This document shows positions 10,657 through 21,672 of a stretch of DNA of 64,000 bases, one piece after another (positions within the stretch are counted from its first letter, which is position 1; each line of letters opens with the position of its first letter). The translations under genes and the position numbers were made by a program. Source of the stretch: Paraphoma chrysanthemicola. Taxonomy: Eukaryota; Ascomycota; Dothideomycetes; Pleosporales; Phaeosphaeriaceae. The notes under the pieces are model-generated. The model was given only the letters and a program-made list of their open reading frames with translations. It had not been told where the DNA came from and ran no database searches. The stretch covers positions 1,116,001 to 1,180,000 of the forward strand of contig JAGMWG010000008.1 of assembly GCA_020744225.1 (NCBI GenBank), given 5' to 3'.

Positions 10657-12585
10657 GGCGGAAGGATCTACTGTTCGTAGTTACAAGCAAAAGGAGAAGC
10701 TTTGCGCGATCACATAGTTCTTTTCCTGTGCTATTGTAACCCATGGTGGCCGCTCATGCGTGTCCATGGCGGTCATTTGGCCGATTTGATAGCCGTTAGA
10801 GTAGATGCATGTCGGCGGTTGATCCGACTTGTGATCTGCGGGATGAGCCATTAAATGCAGTTCTTCCTCGATGACGCGCAGACTGATCGTAGGCTGAGGG
10901 ATGTAATTGGGTAGTCTAGTGACCCCAGCGGTGGCGTTGATGCGGGGAAACAAGCTCTTTTGCCGAGCCGTGTTACCAAGTTTTGGGGAATAACGTAATA
11001 ATGCCTCCGGACATTACATTTCCAGAGTTCGACGGAATAACTATGTCCTGCAGGACTGAGATAGAGCAGACAAGATATCTTGGTTTGTGTCATCATACAG
11101 ACTAAGACTTTCATCTACATCAGCTACATTGCATATTTTGTGTTAAGCAAAGGTAGACTTATCACTCTTAAATAATGTAAGCTTTCATTCACAAAGCTTC
11201 CTGTCGCGGGAAAGAATGTTGTAGACCTTTAGAGAAGGAGTCAAATGTCGAATCAGTCAATGTGAGGTGCGACCTTGCCGACTTGATACTGTTTCTGACG
11301 GTGGTCAACAAGGGCGACCGACATAGTGTGGCTTCGGGGCGGCACAATATACGGCGAGATATCGTCACTACCGATAGGTAGTTGATCTCCAGGGTGGCAG
11401 TCTGCTCCATATGAGCTTTTCTATCTCGGTTTTCAGTGTCTTCCGTACACTCCTCAGCAGATCTCGTTTCACGCATGCCTTGAATTGTTCAATCTCTGGC
11501 GGTTTCGGTGAGTCATGTTCTAGCGTTGTGGGCTCACCATCAACTTGGGTATCAAAGTCTTGCCGTTAGTCAGCGTTAGATTGGAATATGACTGCAGGAC
11601 AAGTCTTACGTGGAGATGGCATCTGGTCGAGTTTCGATCTTGAAAAGAGGTTGATGTAGATGATGTGCCATTGCTACCACTCGGTCTCCGAATGACGCAG
11701 GGTTCTCTCGTGCCTCAAGTTTTCTTATTCCTGTTAAAGGACTCCGTTATCCTTGGCTCACGCGCCGTGCAGCTTCTGAAGAGCGCGAACATTTTTTTGA
11801 ACGCTTTCAAATACGATCCAACAATGCGGAAAGTGCAGCGATTGCGCATGTTTCCTCCATGGGCGTTCCGTGCGGGGCTTTTGGCTGTGGACACAAATTT
11901 GAGTTCATCTCGAACGTACTTGACACGTCGCAGCTCATTCTAGCCTGGACCAGCACGAGATTAAGAAAATATACCTGTAATTGTGCGGGTCTCGCAATCT
12001 CTCCCTTCGAACAGTGAGCGGCTGAGTTCAATACTGCAGCTGTGATGGCCGTCACATATGCCTTCACGCTCCAACATGAAGCTACACTGCGTCCTTAAGA
12101 ATAGCACAAATTCGCATTCATTGTTTGTGACTCACCCGTTCTGAGACCAAAAGGCACGCTTTGATCTCAGCGCACGTGGTGTTTAAGTATCTTGGCTGGG
12201 GTGAGGAGCAGGCATCGGTCCAAGGCGAAACCACCTGCAGCATCATCAACAGCTTACACATCGCGTAGCACCATCGAACAGAAGTCGCGCCGATTATTAC
12301 AAAGTGTCTAGAAATGGTACCACTGTATTCAACTTGGTCCTCTAATCTTCGAGCGCAAAACATGCGCGTTCCCTCGAGCAATGACTTTTGGCGCGTTTTG
12401 TGCGCACATCTGACTTTGCGCGAACATAACAAAAACGCGAAATTTGCGTGAAACTGGCTGCGCTTTTCTCAATGCTTTGGGTATGTAAACGATGTAATCT
12501 TTCTTTGAATGAGGATGTACATCTTCGTCAACATCCATCGAAGGAATGACCCGCTTATCATTTCTTTACTGCCGGGCACTTCACC
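10657..12585. other. Long intergenic region, no clear gene
   Basis: Contains the MFS promoter and nearly 2 kb without a convincing gene. The minus-strand piece around 12070-11960 reads VKAYVTAITAAVLN and resembles KVYATAVAPAVFN at 8700-8660, so an unrecognised gene relic may be present in both places. Just upstream of 12586 (12380-12470) the sequence is rich in GCGC/ACGCG words. Confidence 0.45.
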
Positions 12586-13017
12586 ATGGCTTCCATCACA
12601 ACACCGAGTGCACCGCACATCCTAGCTCACATCGGTGCATGGACTGAGTCTATCGCATCGTCGACGTCGGCAAGCTTACGACATGAACTCGACGATTCCG
12701 GTCTCGAATCACACTCCACCGAATTCACAACTAGAGCTGTCGACCGCCTCGCGAAGAAAATCGAGATTCTGGTACTCAACAAAGATCTCAGCATCGAAGT
12801 ACCTTTCATAAAGTCTACGACAGCACCCGCAGTATCAAAACTCAGCCATCAAGCTCGGACACGGAAAGCAATTGGAGTACAACGACGCCGAGCGGAAACT
12901 GCAATGAAGATTAGGGGTTTCGCTCGTGCAAAGATGGCAGGTCAGATAAGAATGTCTCGTAGAGAAGAGTTAAAGAGAGACGCGCACGTAGAGGAGTGGG
13001 GAGCTCCATGTGAATGA
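12586..13017 (+). CDS. Small AHIGAW-motif protein, cassette copy 1
   Basis: A 143-residue protein without a family I know. The ATG sits in good context (CACCATGG). Residues ~13-19 read LAHIGAW. The same motif at almost the same place is found in the gene at 16835 (IAHIGAW) and, as CHIGTW, at the N-terminus of the zinc-finger gene at 15603. Between the two small genes about 22 of 24 nucleotides around the motif agree, although the rest has diverged. A Ser/Thr-rich middle is followed by a basic C-terminus (ARTRKAIGVQRRRAETAMKI) that could bind nucleic acid or be a nuclear signal. No signal peptide or membrane segment. It ends 147 bp from the 3' end of the converging zinc-finger gene. Function unknown; it may be a fragment of the larger gene's 5' end. 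Confidence 0.5.
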   Translation: MASITTPSAPHILAHIGAWTESIASSTSASLRHELDDSGLESHSTEFTTRAVDRLAKKIEILVLNKDLSIEVPFIKSTTAPAVSKLSHQARTRKAIGVQRRRAETAMKIRGFARAKMAGQIRMSRREELKRDAHVEEWGAPCE

Positions 13018-13163
13018 CTTGTCGAGCAATGGAGATAAATGTTGAGTAACTACTTTCCCTTTCTCCATCACGTACCGGTACGAGATGACACCGTCGACGC
13101 GCTAAGCACTGCGATGTGTCTACGGAATGGCCTGCTTGGATGTTGCTCATCTGGAGTCCTGGG

Positions 13164-15603
13164 CTACATCAATGGCACTTCCATCATTTCAAATTGATGC
13201 TCGTCATCATGGTCCACTTTCCCCTTGCCTTTGCCCTGAAAATCATATATCGGAGCAGTACCAAGTGACTGTTCAAATTTCCAGAGGTCATCGGACAAGA
13301 GGCCGAAGTCCTCATGCTCTAGAATATCCTTGTGACTGAAGTCTATTGTGGTTAGATTGAGCCAATCTTCGTCCATCGCTGAGCTATCTAGATCTCCGGG
13401 CGTCCAATGGTATGTAGAGTCAGATGGTGAAGTGAGTATTCCGTAGTTGCTGCTTCCCTGTGCTTTATAGAATGAATCTTTAGCTATAGCGTGGCCGCGG
13501 CGGTCTGAAGGTTGCTGTAAAGCAGCCAGGTCCACTTGCGATGTTCCTGAATATAAGTGATCTGCGGAAGGCACGTTTGAGAACTGTGCTTGCCCAGCTG
13601 AGATAGAGCTCAAGGCTCTCGTTTCTCCGCACGATGAGTTCGTGTGTGTTGGCCTGACTGAATCGTAATAGCTCTGCATCAGAGTATCCTTGCAGCCATG
13701 TACCATCTCTTCCAAGCTGCACTTCAGCTTTTCTGCGATCGGTCTCGTGAGATTCTCCATCTCGTGCTCAAGAGCCTTACGAATGATTTTTGGGAGCTCT
13801 CGATCAATATATGCTTCGAGTTGCTGAATTTCTGGCGATCTGGGAGATCCTTCCTGGCTTACGTCCGGAGTGTTGTCGCAGGGTTCAGACTCGTAATCTT
13901 CAGACGAGGTCAGCTTCAGTATGAGGTTCAACGAAGCGAATGCTCAACATGCATGGAGAAGGTAGTTCGGACCAAACAGTGTTAGGAAATAGGATGAGGG
14001 AGACGAGTTTCCACTTGTGCTCTTCACACTCTGCGCGGAACATAGTCTTTTTACACTTCAAGCGATTACCCTGATACTTGTCAAAGTCATCCATGGGCAG
14101 AGGTTCCCGTACAACACAGCTGTCAGGCAGGCGCGAGTGTGCGTTAAGTTGCGGCTCGTTATCAAATGTTAGATAACAGCGGCGACAATTAATCGGCATA
14201 GCATGTTCTCGATAAAGATGCTCCCTAGAGCAATTTTAGTGCAGTCTGATCAATGGACCAAAACGTTACCTTACTTGAGCCGATGTACATTGAACTAACC
14301 TGGTCCAGCGCACGCTCCTGTTGACTTGTGATGGCGAGGGTCGTGCTTGTAGTACGGGCAGGCCAACTTTCTTCGTTCTGTGAAGTTGAACCCTTTGCTA
14401 GTCTTGGGCATCTTCTGACGTTTGCGGGCATCGCTTTCATCTCCGTCTTCCTCACCCCAACTATCTCCTCCGCCCCTATCTAAAAGTGACCGTTTCTTTC
14501 CGTTTGTACCATGCTCCGACGCTGTTGAAGCGCCGCATCGATTGATATTGTTCGGCGAACTTAAGTTGCCGTATCCTTTACACGTCCTCATTCCAACAGG
14601 AGTGACCATCTCATATACGTACACCATCAGGCTGTCAATGATATGTAGCTTCTGATCCTCAAGTTCTACTACACAATTGACATCACCTTCGCCTGATGAA
14701 GTCTCCATATCATCTAACGTATCGACAGCTACGCGAGCAGCTTCAGCCGAAGTACCTCTCATCTCTGACGAATCGGCCTCGGAACACGTGGAATTTAACG
14801 GAGATTTTTCTATGAACGTCACTCGGGAGCTACCGTTGATCGCTGACATGTTTCCCTTCCCAGAAGTATCAGAAGCTCTTTTCTGGCTTGATTGGCGTGA
14901 CTGGATGCTTGTTTGAGAAGCGGTTTTGGAAGACTTTGAGCGTGATTGTTTCGAGAGCAGGCGTTGGATGGACGCAAAATCTCTTAGAGAAGATGTAGCG
15001 TGCAGTGGAGATTGTACCTGCTTCGTGGAGTCAGAATTAGCGCTGACGCTAGTGGATGTACTGGTCCTACGCGCAGAGCCGGAAAAGTCTGATAGACTAT
15101 TCAACTGCTTGCAACGCTGAAGAGAGACGTACAGATGTCTCCATGTGCTGCCCATGCTTCGTGTCTTGCGCTACGACTTCATCCCTTGGGCTATAGGTTG
15201 CTATCAATAAGAATGTTTGGGCGAGGACGCGAGCGTTCCACACGTAGCCGAAGCTTATATCGACGGACTCGCCGGGATAAAGATGAATGATGTGCGGCTT
15301 GATGTGGTCGAGTTGTTCCCTGCTGATCGTCAATGTACTGAACTTCGGAAAGTTTATGGCGACAGCTTCCTCTGTGCTATCGCAGATATAGGCTAATTGA
15401 GCTGGTCCTTTATCGCTCGGTGCTGTGGAGACTCGTCGCTTCTCATCCGAATTCCTATCACGTCTGAGTTCCCCGCAGTCTGGCGTGAAAGTGTTTGTTG
15501 TGGTAGAGATCGGTGTTGTGTTCGTATTGTTGACTGGGACGAAGATGCCGCCATTCGCATCGATCGACCAAGTGCCGATATGGCAGGCACGGCGCGCGGA
15601 CAT
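13164..15603 (-). pseudogene. Fungal C2H2-type zinc-finger-like gene, cassette copy 1, with one in-frame stop
   Basis: Four exons: 15603-15175, 15116-14275, 14224-13953 and 13897-13164; the phases close exactly over ~758 codons. Landmarks: CHIGTW at the N-terminus; long Ser-rich linker; basic stretch DARKRQKM; the fungal block LACPYYKHDPRHH...CAGPG; then LKEHLYREH...CRRCYLTFDNEPQLNAH, a C2H2-like finger; and a C-terminal helical region (YIDRELPKIIRKALEHEMEN). The finger block resembles fungal nuclear proteins of unknown role. Defect: TAG at 14297-14295, where relatives usually have Trp after GPG (the copy at 17391-19617 has Phe). Intron 14274-14225 (50 nt) has the same length and position as in that copy. 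Intron 13952-13898 starts with GC, not GT, but restores LPSPY-YE as in copy 2. The first intron (15174-15117) is less certain. Either recently inactivated or read through. Confidence 0.7.
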
Positions 15604-15870
15604 CTGTCGCTTGCAGTATTGAGACGGGGCAAGGAGTTAGTAGATGATTGTGATGCGATGTGCTTTTGCGTAGACAGAGAAAGCGTCGTGGCACTTGCTG
15701 TTCATCCTCGAAGAGAGTGATCTTATGATGGGAAGAAACTCCACACAATAGCACAAGGCTGGCGAGTGGCTCAGAAGCGCACCTTTCGCGCGTTTCCTTC
15801 AGCCTTGCGCGTTTCGCGACAAGGCATAAGCAACAGGCTGACCTCTGAACCCCTACCTATTGAAACTAAT

Positions 15871-15931
15871 ACACAGCCATGTAACATCCACACCGCCATG
15901 TGACAAACACACCACCATGTGAAAGCACACC
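15871..15931. repeat. Three direct repeats with CCATGTRA core
   Basis: ACACAGCCATGTAACATCC, ACACCGCCATGTGACAAAC and ACACCACCATGTGAAAGC follow head to tail at 19-, 19- and 18-bp length, then ACACC. The array lies 268-328 bp upstream of the zinc-finger gene's ATG at 15603, so it could be a regulator-binding cluster. That role is inference. Confidence 0.6.
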
Positions 15932-16834
15932 AGATTGGTGGAGTCATCGTGCCGTCTGCATATGTGCTCCCACGCCAAGGTGCTCGTAGCTTATGGAGCG
16001 GTGTTGTCAAATGATGGACTACACCAACAGGGGCCATCGAGGCACTGGGTCTGCTCATGTTCTCCTATAAACAACGCAAGCATGAGAAAAGCGACCATTC
16101 AGGACGCTGATCGAGGATCTAAATTGACGTTTGATCAAGTTTGGGAAAGGAAGATGCGGGTTGTTGTGTGGGTTATCGATAGCGGTTGACGTTGCGCGCT
16201 AATTCAAATCCGTCCCGGAGGCCCGGGTGCGGGATCAGAAGCTACTGCACCTTCACGCCTCTTGGGGACATTCCCGAGACTCTTTGCGTACACTCTCAGG
16301 GCCCCTAGTTCAACGCATTCGGACTGTTTCGTATACAAATTGCCTTAGGAGCGTTCATAGCTACCCGCGCCGGCGCTTGAATTCGAGCAGCGGACAACAG
16401 ACCTTTGACTAATTCACCAATCAGTCTACGGAGGCATTTCACCCCTGACAAAATGGCGCCTAAGCTACCTCTGAGATTCCACGAAGCTAAAACTCGCCTT
16501 AACAACAGAGTTACGCGAGCTGAGCGTATACCTCATACTCGCCGAGTGGGTTTTTGCACCGCACAAGATTCGCACATTCGCGCACAATTCGTCGCATCTA
16601 GCCCATGGCCATCTCAAGCGCATATCTCCACGCGAGCAAAGCATTGAACATCGAAGCTTTGCTCAAAGTGCGTTTCTCGTGGTGCATGTGGTCGGAATCG
16701 ATGGGTAGATATATCTCATTTCCTGCCGTAACGATGTGCGTGCAATACTACGTCCGTTCCCCTTAAGAAGCCATCCACCTATCGCGCACTTTTCACTAAA
16801 CAAGTTTTCGTTTGCAAACCCTACTCATTTCAAT
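15932..16834. other. Spacer between divergent cassette genes
   Basis: Separates the zinc-finger gene start (15603, minus) from the small gene at 16835 (plus). A plus-strand open stretch at 16405-16647 (80 codons, basic) has no support beyond length. Confidence 0.5.
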
Positions 16835-17161
16835 ATGGTTTTACCAACAGCGTCCAATATATCCGAGGATATAGCTCACATCGGAGCGTGGACATTTGGG
16901 ACCGCGCCTTCTTCATTGGTTTTATCAGACTCAAAATCACAAAGTCATCTCACCCTCGAACCGCATCATAATATTGCCACTGTTGCAGCACAGAATTGCG
17001 CATCTATTCTTGCCGGCTATCTCCCACCGTCCGAGGATACATTCATAGCAAGCACAAGAGTTCTTTCCCGAGCGGAGGATTGCAAAGGCGCTACTTCGAG
17101 CATGATCGTCCAGATTGACTGCAGCGGACATGCGAGCAACAAAAAGTTACCAAAACTCTAA
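16835..17161 (+). CDS. Small AHIGAW-motif protein, cassette copy 2
   Basis: A 108-residue relative of the gene at 12586. The ATG at 16835 lies in the same frame as a longer open stretch beginning at GTG 16736. Residues ~12-18 read DIAHIGAW, followed by a Ser-rich stretch and, as in copy 1, a SHLTLEP/SHSTEFT-like block at similar spacing. The C-terminal third is unlike copy 1 and lacks its basic helix, so one copy has probably suffered a frameshift or truncation. It ends 229 bp before the 3' end of the converging zinc-finger gene at 17391, the same arrangement as in copy 1. Function unknown; real expression is uncertain. Confidence 0.45.
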   Translation: MVLPTASNISEDIAHIGAWTFGTAPSSLVLSDSKSQSHLTLEPHHNIATVAAQNCASILAGYLPPSEDTFIASTRVLSRAEDCKGATSSMIVQIDCSGHASNKKLPKL

Positions 17162-17390
17162 CTGAACGCTCTCCGAAAGTTGCGAGGTGCGGTGTGGCAG
17201 GACGAATGATGGCGGACGCGGCAGACCCGTGGAACATATGAGTGGTGTGCGCAAATCTGGACGTCGGTGTGGCAGATGTAAAAGTGCGATTATTCGTTGT
17301 CTGGGAGCGAACTCGAGCGGCGATTCTACTCTGTTTGACCAAAGAAGGACACAATTCTTCCAAAGCTCTCTGATCAATCTCTTGAGGCCA

Positions 17391-19617
17391 TCATGGAGCT
17401 ACGTCTTTACCTTTGCCTGTATAATGCTGCTGCTCATTAAAGCCGTAGAATGATTCAATCGAGGTGTCAATCGCTTCAGTCGCACGTCCGTCATGAGTTT
17501 CCAGTAATTTATCAAGTGCAGTTTGCTCGAAACCAGTCAAACCCCATGCAAAGTCGAACGACGAGGCATTGATGTCTTCAGCAAGAGAGAAGTAAGCTGA
17601 GTCAAGGGAATTGGCCGGTGCTTCGCTGACTCCGTCAATGTGTCTGTGCTCTGGGCAAGGGTAATAGGTGGTAGTTGAAGGCATGAGATGCCTGGACGAG
17701 GTCCCGACGTCAAGATCCGCAGCAGGTGACACAAAGCACTCATCGGCCTCTAAATCGTACGATGGTGGCATTTTTCGCAGTGACGATGGCTGCGTAATGT
17801 GAGAAGGCCCATGAATGCTCTCTGGCGCGTAGGATGGACCAGTCGATGTGCCTGCTTCTTTGAGGTAGCTGTGCGTCAAGGTTTCTTGACAATCGCGAAC
17901 GACACTCTCCACCTCATTTTTGAGTGTCTCCTCAAGTGGGCCTAATTTGCTTTCCAACATCGTCTGCAATCTTTTCCGAACTGTTCGAGGCAATTCGCGC
18001 CGCAAGAATGCGTGGAATTGTGCTAGGGCTGGTGACTCCGGCGAATCGTCTGCTGAACGTGCCGGCACCACTTCGTCATCGACGTGGTAGTCTGGACGCG
18101 AGTAAGCTTACATATTTTGTCATTATTGCACTTTGTGACCTACACGGAGAAGGTAAATCACCCAGTGGTGTGTCAGGGAATAAGATCAAATAAATAATCC
18201 TCCATTTGTCCTCTTCATTTTCCGCCTCGAACATGGGGCTTCTGCTCTTCAGCATTTTCTCTTGGTCTTTGTCAAATCCCTCAACCGACTGAAGTTCTCC
18301 CACGGCACAGTCGATTGATCTTGAATGCTCCGTCAATTGAGCCTCATTTTCAAAAGTGGAGTAACATCTTCGGCAGTGCAATGGCTTCGAGTGTACACGA
18401 TACAAGTGCGCTCTGGAGTAAGATTAGCCAAGTACTTGTAATCAATAAAACATTGTTCTTACTTCATTCTGGCAGTCGTGACGAAACCAGGGCCATAGCA
18501 AGCTCTTGACGGCCGATTTCTCCGAGGATCATGTTTGAAATATGGACAAGCAAACTTCTTCCCTGTTGGCGAGCTCGGGTCGGGAAGCTTGTGTCGTGTC
18601 TTTCGGCGTTTTCTTCCTCTATCATCATCTCCATCGTCATCTTTGCCTCGTTTGACTCCTTTCTCAAGTCTTAGAGGCGTCATAACGTCCTTGATGGCGC
18701 CATCATGTTTGAAAACATCCTGTTTGCCCGAGGCTGATTCTTCATTTCCACCGCGTGATAGGAAGCCATTTGTCGTGAATATTGAATGAACTCTCAGCAT
18801 AAGTCGCTCCAAAAAGTGGTCTTTTTGGACGTTGAGGTCACCCACACAATCTGGGTCATCTTGTTCGATCAACTCATCGATTGTGTCTGAAGCACCAAGG
18901 TCGATGGAAGATGGAGTCGGTGTTCTGGAGATGACTGCGAATGCAGTCCATGGTTCAGGACTTATTGGGCCAGCTGCTGTAATGAGATTTGGTGTAGGAG
19001 ACGTTGCGAAAAGAGGTTGTGAACCAGACCTTTCGGAATGAGGTGCTGGTTCTGACCATTCTGTGATCTGGAGACCATGATCGGAAGGCCTGAAATAAGA
19101 ATTTGTGATTTCTTCGAGCAAATCGTCATCTAGAGTGCCAATACCATAAGTATCAGCGCTATAGTCCTTGTCTAGATACCATTTAGCACCATGTATCAAG
19201 TCCAGTGTCATGCGTGGCCATGCACGTACCTTGTCGATCTGCCCTGGCTGCCAGTTTATCCCCGGGATGTTCTACCATGGCGGCTAAGTCTACGCCTGAG
19301 ACAAGACGGTTGTCCACCAAGCTCCGGTACCCTAGAAGTCCAGAGGAAGGATCAAAGCCTGAGCTTCTTTCTCTTGGATCAGAACTGGAAGACGGTACCT
19401 CTTCATAGGGGACTTCAATTTCAGATGGCCTAGGCCCTGAATTCTGCTCGCCGTGCGTGTGGAAATGCGCGCCAGCGCCAGCGAATTCCACGGAAGAAAT
19501 CTTGATACGCGGCTCTACGGGCATGGGCGACAGTTTCGAATCCGCTGTTTCGCGATACCGCACGGGGTCGGGATGTACGTTGTCATTGAGATCGTCATCA
19601 TCAGATAGCAGAGACAT
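17391..19617 (-). CDS. Fungal C2H2-type zinc-finger-like protein, cassette copy 2
   Basis: A 688-residue protein in four exons: 19617-19230, 19171-18463, 18412-18144 and 18091-17391. Introns are 19229-19172 (GTACGT...TAG), 18462-18413 (GTAAGA, CTAAT branch, CAG) and 18143-18092 (GTAGGT...CAG); all phases close. Order of parts: acidic, Ser-rich N-terminus (SDDDDLNDN); a linker; basic bipartite stretch RGRKRRKTRHKLP; the block KKFACPYFKHDPRRN...CYGPGF; MKAHLYRVH...CRRCYSTFENEAQLTEH with Cys/His spacing of a degenerate C2H2 finger; ILFPD; and a C-terminal amphipathic region (FLRRELPRTVRKRLQTMLE). It parallels the gene at 13164-15603 block by block but has an open frame and GT donors throughout. 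Probably nuclear. I chose ATG 19617; the upstream in-frame codon at 19644 is TTG. The role is unknown. Confidence 0.8.
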
Positions 19618-20331
19618 TCTGCCTTCGAGTCCAAGGAATTGCAATGCAGCAACTAAAATTATATGTTCTGAGAACGTGGAGTAAATGATGAAATCTAGGA
19701 GAAGATCATGCCGCCGAGATTGACATACTTCCGCACGGGGCTGAAGTTTCGCTCAAATGCGCACATCTCGCGTACACCGCCCATCAATTCCAATTGACCA
19801 CTCAGGACGCGAGAACAACACGAGGCTGAGCTCATGATTTGAGCCGCACCCACCGCAGCAGCGCAGCCCTGTTGAAAGACTTACCTCTGCTTTTGAGTGC
19901 ATCTTGCAAGATATCAAGAGTCTGCGTTTATTAAAGTTCTGAAGAGCGAAATGGCAATGCAGCGGAATGCTGGGTTCAGGCTTTGGGGAGGGTTATTGTA
20001 GAAATGCGTACATGCGATAATCATGATAGCTGTACGATGATAATCGGCAGTACAGAGAAGAGGTAAACGGAAAGGAGTGAACCGACAGGGAACGAGTATT
20101 TACGTAGCATGATGCACATTGCATATGCTAGATAAGACTAACACACGTGCGTGGACCCATCGCTTGTGCGTCTTATCACATGTACCGAAGTCTTTAAGGG
20201 TCACTGTGAAAAAGAATCCTGTTAAGCTACAGAAGCTCAGCGCATTCGAGCCTGTAGTATCTCACAGCTTCGAACCCGAATCCCTAAGACACCTTCAGCA
20301 TCCACCTCATCCAATCGCCTCCAAATAAAAC
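19618..20331. other. Intergenic, no gene seen
   Basis: Promoter of the zinc-finger gene and the 3' flank of the hydrolase gene. A further non-coding leader exon for the zinc-finger gene is possible (TTTTAG at ~19655), but nothing decides it. Confidence 0.5.
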
Positions 20332-21347
20332 TCACAAATGCTTATGGAAAAAGTCCAAGACCAGCTTATACCCCCGCTCATACTCCTTCTTCACCTTCTC
20401 ATCGTCCAAATCACCTCTTGCTGCCATCCAGCCATGGACCTGATCGTTGAACCACTCAACCACATTCGGCGTCTTGATGCCCTTCTGCCACTTCTCAACG
20501 TCATCCTTGGGCTCGTCCTTGGATGGTAGCATGATATACGGGATCGTGACGCCGGGCGCATCGTCGCCTGCAACCATGGCGGGGTGGCATGCGGCTGCAG
20601 CGTTGAATGGTGTGCCTTCTTGGGAGGAGAGATTGACGATCTAATCAAGTTAGAATCCTTTACTGCGACCAAAGATGTTCGCGACCTACCTTTCCGCCCC
20701 AGCAGTACCCAATGATCGCCCACTTTTCAATCCCGCGACTCTGACCCAACTCCTTTACAATCTTCGGAATCCTTGGCAGCGTCTTTGGCGGCGCAGCCTT
20801 CGTCTGGAAGAACTCGCCCAGCTTCTTCTCCTTCTCCTTGTTGTCCGGAGGGTACCAGGAGATATCCGCCGGGCTGCCCTCGAAGAAGTCAGGCATAAAA
20901 ACTTGGTACTGTCGGTCCTTGTCGGTGTAGGCGAGGATATCGGCGCCCTGGAGGGTCTGATTGAAGAAGCCGAAGATGTCGTAGACGACGAGGATGCCGA
21001 GTTTGGCGTCTTTGGAGCCGGTGGCATCTGGTTGTTGTTAGAAAGTGCTTGTGACGAAGGGAAAAGGTATAGAATGTACATGTTTTTAGGCCATCGACTT
21101 CAATGTAGTCGCCCTTGGGTTGGTAGCCCTTGCTGACAACTGCAGGGGTGTTGCAGCATGCCTGCGATTGTGTAGATTCTGTAGACATCCTTGCGATCTT
21201 GGTGGATCTGAATGTAAGTGGTGTTGCGCCTCGTGCGATTGAAGCTCGTGGTACGGATGCAATAAGTCGTGCTTGTGGTACAAATAACCTCGATGGTCGT
21301 GCAAGTGAGATCCGAAGAGTTGAAGAGTGGCGGATAACAGGGTGCAT
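20332..21347 (-). CDS. Dienelactone hydrolase family protein
   Basis: A 304-residue alpha/beta hydrolase in three exons: 21347-21080, 21027-20690 and 20640-20332. Introns are 21079-21028 (GTACAT...CAG) and 20689-20641 (GTAGGT...TAG); both join in phase, giving GLKT-YATGSKD and GYCWGGK-IVNLSS. The catalytic Cys of the family elbow is in GYCWGGK and the His in QVHGWMAARG near the C-terminus. Members hydrolyse dienelactones or related carboxylic esters; many fungal ones have no known substrate. The first ~53 residues are rich in Arg and Ser with no acidic residue before MSTEST, which looks like a mitochondrial presequence; a cytosolic form could start at that inner Met. The family assignment is firm; substrate and location are inferred. 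Confidence 0.9.
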
Positions 21348-21672
21348 TATGCGATCATCTAGGATTTGTCAAGCTGCTCATCGCTCGGGAATGGTGGGGC
21401 ACCATTTGAGGGAAGCTGCCGAATCGTTGTCGGAAGCTACCCCGCCTGCCCGCGGACATGATGTCACCCGTTGCATCATACAGAATCGCAAGGAGATCTG
21501 TCTATCTAGTGATCGAAGCAGATTGTCGGGTTTGATGCTCGGTACCGTATGCATGCGGCCAAGCAATGCCATCGGAACCCACTGAAGCTTGTCAAGGGGG
21601 CGTGCAATCACTGGGTGAAAGGGCACCGAATATGCGCCTCTTAACAGTATTCAGTTTCTATGTTCAGTCTAC
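21348..21672. other. Short intergenic region
   Basis: Promoter of the hydrolase and 3' flank of the Btb3-type gene. Nothing else seen. Confidence 0.5.

Noticed and set aside
16196..16230. Possible tRNA B-box (ATTCAAATCC)
   Set aside because: Lacks the GG before TTC, has no A-box at proper spacing and no acceptor-stem pairing. No other tRNA candidate was found by eye.
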